A DNA stretch of 64,000 nucleotides from NCBI RefSeq assembly GCF_021155775.2, contig NC_060238.1, positions 11,619,551-11,683,550 of the forward strand. The letters run 5' to 3'. A program made the position numbers and the translations under genes. Source of the stretch: Neodiprion pinetum. Lineage: Eukaryota; Arthropoda; Insecta; Hymenoptera; Diprionidae. Under the pieces are notes generated by a model. The model saw only the letters and a list, made by a program, of their open reading frames with translations. It was not told the DNA's origin and did no database searches. Positions 57,177 through 64,000 of this stretch are shown here, piece by piece. The first letter of the stretch is position 1; every line of letters begins with the position of its first letter.

Positions 57177-57661
57177 TAAATTTATTAGACGGCTTGTCCC
57201 GTCTTGCGTGGCTTCCTATCGGAAGAAAGAGAATCCAAAATGTAAACATTCATCATCTACATACATTCTTACACAGGGTGCTTAAAAGACGAAAATTCCC
57301 ATTCACACAGACCAAGCACATGAAAACAAATTCGAACTCACTGGTCATGAGAGAAATTAACGACAACAGAGTCAGGGCGGCTAGGTGGTCTAGTGCAGTA
57401 AGGCTCCGGTCAAGCATCTCTAGACGCCAGATTCGATTCCTGGCTCCACTAGTAATTTTTCGAAATCACCAATCGTTCGAATCTATATCTTTCAACAATT
57501 ATCAACTCGTATTTAATTATATGCACATCCGCATATCATTCACAAGACGGCTTTGCCGGTCTCGCGTGGCTTCCCATCGGAAGCAAAAGAATCCAAAATG
57601 TAATCATTTATCATCTACATACATTCTTATACAGGGTGCTTAAGAGACGAAAATTCTTATT
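57177..57661 (+). mobile_element. tRNA-type SINE dimer, second site
   Basis: Body (5'-truncated), leader, tRNA-like head (57376-57449, B-box-like GATTCGATTCC, one change) and a second body. Flanked by CATTAGAAATAAC (57164-57176) and CATTAGAAGTAAC (57662-57674), a 13 bp duplication with one difference. Same order and same 3' end as the copy at 11403. The bodies keep the AGACGGC...GCCGTCT-type hairpin with changed loops. Confidence 0.75.
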
Positions 57662-57674
57662 CATTAGAAGTAAC

Positions 57675-58065
57675 AATGAAATTTTTTTCTATCAACAGGT
57701 GATACGGCCAAAATAATCACATCTCTAAAATATTCACCGTTATCTGCCTATTCAATTTATCACACGTGCAAAGATCATCGCCACTTTCAAGCAGCTAAGT
57801 AACTTTCTCACTCTCTTGTGATTTCAGGCGGTAATATTGAATTTTATCACTTGAAAACGAGACATTAAACCGAGCGTTCAAGAAATTTAAATACTTATCT
57901 ATCTGTAATAAAACTGCGAATTTTTTCTTCTTGAAAATAGTTTGACAAGATTTACCACTACTCGATAGTCAATGTATTTTTTCCGATCAATAAATTATTG
58001 CCACTACTATTAAGAATTTTCCAATGATCATCAGAGTTCGAATAAGTATTAGTTTCTTAGATATG
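57675..58065. other. non-coding, nothing recognised
   Basis: AT-rich DNA with no supported feature. Confidence 0.4.
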
Positions 58066-58905
58066 CAGGTCATTGAAAAAACGTCAATTTGTTTACGTTT
58101 CGGCCCGGGTGGGAGCCCTCCTCAGATCAAATTTTTTTTAATAATCTGGTGTGAGAATTTTTCGGATGCTCAAAGTTGATGTGGACATGACGACGATACA
58201 GATTAACAGAATAAATTCACTAGCAAGAAAGGACGGACGTTGAAATTAGATGACCGTTACAGACGTTGAGACAACAACGGTCGGACTAGAAAAAAGGATT
58301 AGCGGCTAGTAACAGACATAGATATGACCTAGGAACACGGAAACGAAACAAGACAGTTTTGATGATAGAGTAGAGATATGCACAATAGGTAGCTTAGGAA
58401 ACTAAGAATGATGTATTACCGACGTATAGATTTAAGTTATAAGCGTGACTCTTATAACTTAAAAGGGTTGCGGAAATGATAATTCCTGAGTCTCAACGAC
58501 TTGGGTTGATGTAGAAACGTTACTAAAACATTATATTAACACCGATCACAAATAATTACATAAATAATAACAAAAATAATTATAACACTTATAGTCACCT
58601 AAATCAGCAACAATGTCGGTTTTGACGATCGGGAATGCAGGCTTAGTTAATAGTAATGACAAAGAATAATTTATAATAAACAATATATTTTGCGGAGCAT
58701 TCACTATGACGCTAGTGGATGTCCCGAGCGCCTGTCAATCACTCCCCTTTCTCCCGAGCCGATGGCTCCGCGGTGTTCACTCTTAGTTATCCTTTCCGTA
58801 ACCCGTTCAGCGTGTTTATTGTTTTTCATGGATAAGTTTGGGTAAACAGGCCACAAACTTACATAGATATTACTGATATGATCAATATCTTGACGCAATT
58901 AACTG
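58066..58905 (-). pseudogene. Penelope-like element, 3' end fragment
   Basis: The last codons of the nuclease-side ORF (R-Q-D-I-D-H-I-S-N-I-Y, about 58858-58898) are followed by ~800 bp of 3' non-coding DNA ending in the hammerhead-like core (58097-58125: CTGAGGA...GAAAC on the minus strand). The family differs from the pair at 40722 but matches the fragment at 63300. Around 58431-58465 there is a perfect hairpin TTAAGTTATAAG/CTTATAACTTAA. It is cut at 58905 by a LINE tail. Confidence 0.7.
58097..58125 (-). ncRNA. hammerhead-like core, second Penelope family
   Basis: Same boxes as at 46014 but with a different stem II sequence that still pairs (GGCCC/GGGTC there; here the closing T is C), and the same ACGT...ACGT pair with an unrelated loop. 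Confidence 0.45.
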
Positions 58906-58909
58906 CAAG

Positions 58910-59504
58910 AGGATAGAATAGAATAGAATAGAACATATTTGTTTTATACAAAGGCGGTATCCCCTAAGTATAAAGAGAGAGCGATACATATTGTGAATAG
59001 AGAACAGTAGTAGATTCAATACTGAATTAATTCTAATTCAATTCTGAATAATATCCAAGAGAGCGGCGAGGTATGGACAGTACAGTGGTTATAGCACGCG
59101 TTACGGAGACAATGTTCAAGGTGCGTGCGAATTAGAGCAGGAGAACGCATACAAGAAGCAAGTAGAGATATATTATGTAAGGGCTACGTGATCAAAGAGT
59201 CCTTTTTTGAAAATCGCCGAAGAAGATGCTTCATGTAACGCCTGTGGCAGAGAGTGTCACAAGCAAGTGACTGATACAATCGTAGATTTCTCGTAGCTTG
59301 CAGATCAATACGAGGGAATAAGTAAATCATATTTCGATGCTCACGAGGGGATCGTACGCTCCCGAATTTCTGACTGCAGGGTAAGTTGAGATGCGAAGAA
59401 CAGCGGGACACGGAGATTGAGAGCCCGAGAAAATAGTTACGGCGCTGTGAAACTCTCAGCCACTTGATTCTCTGGAAATAAGGCGTGATGTGTTCAGATT
59501 TCAT
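58910..59504 (-). pseudogene. non-LTR retrotransposon 3' fragment
   Basis: A minus-strand frame (59184-59504) with F-Q-R-I-K-W-L-R-V-S-Q-R-R-N-Y-F resembles the extreme C terminus of arthropod LINE ORF2 proteins. About 250 bp of 3' UTR follow, ending in a repeated TTCTA tail (58915-58936), as in LINEs that end in short tandem repeats. The tail abuts the Penelope fragment. Confidence 0.55.
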
Positions 59505-59559
59505 TACATTGAAAACAAAGCGAACTCAAGCATTTAGGGAATGCTGCAACCGAGTATCC

Positions 59560-61670
59560 TCGACGCGTGTCATATCGTGGTTGGAGAAGGGTTGGGGGGG
59601 TGGAGTTGACTGACGGCAGGGTATGGACGTCAGCGTATTCCCTTCTCCCACCTCCAATTTCCTTTTCTAAATCCGCCACCAGCAGGTTGAATAGGTGTGG
59701 ACTGAGCGGGTACCCCTGCCTCACCCCCCCCCCCCCCCACCCGCTGTCCAGAACGCCACTCCTTCCTTTCACCCGCTCCTCACCCGACTCTTTGTTTCTT
59801 TGAAAATTTCCTTCACCCTTACCCTTAGCCCTTCCCTCACCCCTCTGCTTTCCATAGTCCCCCACATCACCTTCCTGTCCACCGAATCGAACGCCGCCTT
59901 CAAGTCCACAAAGACTGCCACCATCTTTCCCTCATCCCTTCCCACCTGTCTATTGATTAAATAGTTCAGCACATACACGTTGTCAATTGTGCCCATTCCT
60001 ATCCTGAAGCCAGTTTTATTATGCGGTATCATCCCCTTCTCCACTACCTCTCTTTCTAACCTTTTCGCTAGTGCCATCGCATTCACCTTATACAATGTTG
60101 GCATCAACGTCACCCCCCTATACTCTTCTGCCGTTTCCCCTCCCCCTTCTTTACTATTGGCACTATCAATCCCTCTCTCCAATCCTCCGGCCATCCCTCC
60201 CCCACCCAAACTCTATTACATGTTTTCCATACCCACCGCTCCATCTCTTTCCCCCTATACCTCCATATCTCGCTAACTATTCCATCCCCCCCTGGTGCCT
60301 TTCCGTCCTTCAGCTTTCCTATCACCTTACTTATCTCTTCCCTCTGCAGCTCCCCTTCCCTGTCCCCTTTTCTATTTGCTGTCCCCCCGCCTTCTGTTAC
60401 CTTGTTCTCCACTCCACCTAATAATCCCATGAAATACTCCCTCTACTCCTGCTCGCCTATTTTCTCATTCACTCTCTTCCACTTCTTTCTTTCCCTGTTA
60501 ACTATCTCCCACACCTCGCCATCTGTCCTTGCTTTCGCTGCTTCTTTTATGAATCCCTCATTTTCTTTCTTTTTCCTCTCCTCGCATAGCCTATTATATT
60601 CCCTTCTTTCCTTTCTTTACGCTTTCCCTTCCCCCTACGCCTTTCTCCAGTTCCTTAGACTCTGCCTAACTTCCGCTTCCTTTCTCCTACATTCCTCATC
60701 CCACCAACCCTTTTTCACTTCACTTCCCCTCCCTCCTACCTCCAAAGCTCTGCGAAGCTCCCCTATTCTTTTCTCCATCTCTTTGCCTACATTCGCTTCT
60801 CCTACCCCCTCTCATTTGACCTCCGTTCTAAACCTCATCCTACCCTCCTCTGTCCAATCCCCTTTACTAGTTCCCCCTACCCTTTTTCCCTTTCTTATCC
60901 TAGTCACTACCCCCCTCATCCACACCATCACCAGGTGATGGTCCAAGTCAATCCTATCCCCAATCTCTATCCTTTTGATCCTATCCCTTACCTCGCTGTC
61001 TCCTATAGCGTAATCTATCACCGTCACCCCCGCCCCTCGGACATACGTAAATTCTCCCTCCTCATCACCCTCTATGTTCCCATTCATTATTGCCCATCTT
61101 GTCTCTTCCAAAAATTGCGCCAGCTGCTTACCTTCTGAGTTTATTTTCCTGTCCTTTGATTTCCTACTCCTACTCTCCTTCTCTCCTTTTCCCCAGCATC
61201 CTCCCCCCTCTTGCCCTGTCCTGGCATTAAAATCGCCCCCCACTAGCACTTTTGTTCCTTCATCTGCCTCTTCTGCTTGCTCCTTCAATTCCCCTATCTT
61301 CTCTTTTAGATCCCCATTTACGTATATCCCTATTACTAGCCATTTTTCTCCCCCTACACTTATTTTCCTTATTATCATCCCCTCATTTACCTCTACCCTC
61401 CCTCCCTCCCCGCTTACTATCTCCTTTCTTACCCCTGACAGCATTCCACCTATTGCTCTTCCCTTCCTATTTCTTTTCACCGCATACTGCACTTCCCATT
61501 CACACACTGCCGGCAACTTATTCCTAATCCTTTCCCACCCCTCCTTCTCTGTCCATGTCTCCTTTAAAAATATTACATCCCACTCCCTTAGACCCCTCTA
61601 AAACTCTTCGTCCTTTTTCGCAAGCCCCGCCACATTCCAGAAGACTACTTTCCAACCCTCCCTTTCCTTC
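59560..61670 (-). pseudogene. LINE ORF2, endonuclease and partial RT
   Basis: The endonuclease starts at about 61665 (V-V-F-W-N-V-A-G), has a TAG at about 61600 and then an open part 60812-61516 with V-G-G-D-F-N-A-R-T-G and R-I-D-L-D-H-H-L. A ~380 bp linker follows. RT pieces: K-A-P-G-G-D-G-I-V-S-E-I-W (60110-60430), Y-R-G-V-T-L-M-P and V-D-L-K-A-A-F-D-S-V-D (59769-60209), G-V-R-Q-G-Y-P-L-S-P-H-L (59494-59865). The pieces are in different frames, so at least two frameshifts exist. The sequence beyond about 59560 is unrelated. Confidence 0.8.
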
Positions 61671-62955
61671 TCACCTACTCCCCTCTTTCTCCTTTTTCTC
61701 TTCCGCCCACCCTTCCCTGCCTCTGCCCCTTCCCACTGCCTATTCCCCCGACTGCCTTTTCCTACGTCCCCCGGCCTTTGCCTCTATACTTCCTTCTTGC
61801 CTTGCGTCGCTTGTTGTCCTATCCTCATCACCTTCCCCTACTTTTCGCCTCCCCTCCCTTTGCCCCTCTTCCCTCTTTCTCCGTGCACCGTCCCTAAGCA
61901 CCTGTCCTATCTCATCTCACTTCCACATTTTCCCTTCTATCCAAATCCTTGCATACCCTATTCTTACTCTGTTTTCCCTTCTCTCCTCAATAGCTGCTAT
62001 CTCCATCAAATTCCACTTCATTTTCCTCTCTGCCCAGGTGAGATCCTCCTCTATTCTCTCCTCCCTCCCTTTTAGTAGACTTTTTCTTTCCATTACCTGG
62101 TTCTTTTGCTCCCTGTTCCCTAGCCTTGCTATCCATATCCCCTTTTCTACCCTCTTTTTCGCGCCTACCTCCCACATATCCTTTACCTCGACCTCTACCC
62201 CTGTCGCCTGCGTAATATTTTTCAGCCCTTCCTTTTCCCTTCCATTCTCTATTCTCGCTTTTCTCAATACTGTATTTCCCTTCTTTCTTCCCTTTCTTTC
62301 CTCTCTATGGCCCACTCCATCTCTTTTAACCTATCTATTGCTGCCTACGCCATTTTCGCATTTCCCCGTCCCTGCTCCCCCCCCCCCCCCCGCCATCTAC
62401 CCGCTTCTTTTTTAATTCTTCCAGCCTTTCCTTCACCCTTTCCATCTCTCCCCCACTCCTCTCTTCTACCTCTTCTAATCTTTTACCTAGGTCCCTTATT
62501 GTTTCCTTCATCTCCCCCCTCTCTACTTCCCACTGTTCTGCCCTTTCAGTCATTTCCCCTTCAATCTTTTCTATTTCTTCCCTGAGCCCCCTTCCCTGCC
62601 CTCTGACTTCCTCTAGACCTATCTTTAACTCCTCCCTAATCAGCCTTAGCATATCCTGTATACTCCCTCCCTCTTCCTTCCCTTCCTCCCCTGCCTTGCC
62701 CTGCGGTGACCGGTGAACTTTTCTGCTTCTTCTTCTTTCCTGTATCTCATCTGCATCCTCCTCCCCTTTTTTCCCCACCTCCTCCCGTTTTCTCTTCCAT
62801 AAATCTATCACAGTCATCGCCGATCCCAAACTATGTCTCCTTTCCCTCCCTATCGCTGCTGCTACACTCGTCCGCCCTGTCTTTTTCTCCTCCTGTACTT
62901 TCTTCGCCCCTTTTTTCTGGCCACCCGTGTTGCTTATATCCTTTCGTCCAGCCAT
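61671..62955 (-). pseudogene. LINE ORF1, coiled-coil protein
   Basis: From the ATG at 62955: a basic N terminus, then a long Glu/Lys/Arg coiled coil (about residues 95-190), a Gly run, and after a frameshift near 62320 a second part (61917-62315) with I-W-I-A-R-L-G-N-R-E and V-R-I-G-Y-A-R-I-W-I, which may be an RRM-like RNA-binding region. It then continues as very polar sequence towards ORF2. Codon content is dominated by GAA/GAG/AAA/AGG/GGA. Confidence 0.65.
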
Positions 62956-63299
62956 CGCTCTCTACCTCATCTGCCTGCCGCCTATCTGTCTCTGCTCTAT
63001 CCCCCTTCCTGCTCCCTAGATGTCCCCGCCTATTCTTCTATATTATCTTCCCCCCCCCCCCGCCGTCCGCCGCTCTCTCTAACTAACCTCAAAAAACTCT
63101 CACCCTTTCCTCACCTGTCCGTCCCTTCTGCTCCTGCCTCCCTATTCCCTTCACCCGTCAGCCCGTCCTGGTCCTCCCCGCTTCTTCTCTGCCCTATTTC
63201 CTTTTCTCCTTACCTTTGCTATCCTTCTAATCCTCGCCTTTCCACTCACACTCCTTCTCACACTTGCCACTCACATTCAAACCGAAAATGGAAGTCGCC

Positions 63300-63860
63300 G
63301 ATTACCAGCTATTAACAGACGTAAATATGACCTAGGAACATAAAAGCGAAACAAGACAGTTTTGATGATAGACTAGAGATATGCACAATAGGTAGCTTAG
63401 AAAACTGAGAATGATGTATTACTGACGTATAGATATAACTGAGATGTTTAATATCGTGACGTAAATTAACCGCAAGAGGATGTGCAACAATATTACACAT
63501 CTCAAGAAGAAGACGGTTGTGGTACACCAGTTCCACAGCCAAGACGCTAGCACGTTCATAATTAAAAGCACGGTCCAGTTCAATGGTGTGTCTGGTTGAA
63601 GCAGTGTAATTTTCATCTAGGCCGTAAATATTCCGTTAACGCGTGGTTTACAAAATTCCCTGCAAAAACTGTGACAAGTTATACATTGGGCAAATAAGTA
63701 GGCAATTACATTCTAGAATTGAGGAGCACAAACGGAACATTCACGGCCTAGATGAAAATTACACTGCTTTAATCAGACACTCCATTGAACTAGACCCTGT
63801 TTTTAATTATGAACGTGCTAGCGTCTTAGCTGTAGAACCGGTGTATTACAAACATATTTG
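63300..63860. mobile_element. second Penelope head-to-head pair, short
   Basis: The minus part (63300-63630) carries 3' non-coding DNA and nuclease-side codons up to L-D-E-N-Y-T-A. The plus part (63643-63860) carries the GIY-YIG start V-Y-K-I-P-C-K-N-C-D-K-L-Y-I-G-Q and continues through the same L-D-E-N-Y-T-A region to about 63855. Both are 5'-truncated and meet near 63632. The minus part is homologous to the fragment at 58309-58905. Confidence 0.7.
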
Positions 63861-64000
63861 AAATTGGTCGCGAGAGGCACATTCCGGACTTGTGTGTGTG
63901 ACTTGTTGACATGTGCACATTAGACATCTGCATGTGGCTAATAATGTGTGTATATCATCGTACATTTCTAGCAAATTTTTCTTGCTCAAATATTGATATG
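63861..64000. other. non-coding right edge
   Basis: No feature seen. Confidence 0.4.

Larger units (their letters stand above)
59560..63290 (-). mobile_element. LINE with strong purine bias, 3'-truncated
   Basis: ORF1, AP-type endonuclease and RT lie in order on the minus strand. The RT is cut off right after E-Y-A-D, so the second half of RT and the 3' end are gone. The coding strand is extremely purine-rich (plus strand mostly C and T) over the full 3.7 kb, including the ~330 bp 5' leader (62956-63290). Clade not assigned with confidence. Confidence 0.8.

Noticed and set aside
61555..62415. 286-codon Pro/Ser/Leu-rich plus-strand frame
   Set aside because: A by-product of the pyrimidine-rich strand opposite LINE ORF1; stops are rare there because of composition.
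58066..63630. One Penelope copy split by the LINE at 59.5-63.3 kb
   Set aside because: The two fragments overlap in the same 3' region of the element, so they are separate copies.

Overview
The window is a stretch of animal nuclear DNA, most likely from an insect and plausibly a hymenopteran. I see no bacterial operons, no CRISPR array and no intact host gene. What is recognisable is almost all transposable elements, many nested in one another, plus microsatellites and degenerate tandem repeats. The insect call rests on the families present: Ty3/gypsy elements with ATAT-type target duplications, an R1-type LINE, Penelope-like elements, a Tc1 element, a THAP/DDE transposon, TTAGG-like degenerate repeats, tRNA-derived SINEs, and remnants of Polinton/adintovirus-like genes. 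It is inference, not proof.

Layout. 1-5.07 kb: a decayed Ty3/gypsy pol with its 3' LTR, split by a THAP/DDE_Tnp_4 transposon. 5.07-7.73 kb: unassigned DNA with three copies of a hairpin whose stem substitutions compensate one another. 7.73-9.16 kb: two adjacent palindromic MITEs. 9.57-17.8 kb: three separate gag pseudogenes on the minus strand. One lies in an LTR element with matched LTRs, which is itself inside a tandem tRNA-type SINE array. 18-24.2 kb: mini- and microsatellites, then a ~345 bp tandem repeat. 24.2-26.6 kb: a spliced but dead mariner-type transposase gene. 27.3-33.9 kb: two head-to-tail copies of an R1-type LINE sitting in a trinucleotide microsatellite. 34-40.3 kb: repeats with remnants of a protein-primed type DNA polymerase B, a possible viral-type glycoprotein and a double-jelly-roll capsid-like protein.

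40.7-46.1 kb: a 5.4 kb near-perfect palindrome made of two head-to-head Penelope-like elements, bounded by one 13 bp target duplication and carrying hammerhead-like motifs at both ends. 46.1-48.7 kb: a LINE fragment interrupted by a fold-back Tc1 element. 52.7-54.85 kb: a decayed hAT/ZMYM1-like gene. 55.5-56.4 kb: an OTU protease-like frame. 57.2 kb: another SINE dimer. 58.1-63.9 kb: more Penelope fragments around a strongly strand-asymmetric LINE.

Nothing forms a pathway. The links are parasitic: elements inserted into elements, non-autonomous units using other elements' machinery, and repeated use of inverted (head-to-head) architectures. Most coding frames carry stops, commonly where Trp, Gln or Arg is expected, which suggests C-to-T decay. 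The longest undamaged frames are the two Penelope ORFs (562 codons each), LINE ORF1 (494 codons) and the long RT frame of LINE copy 2.
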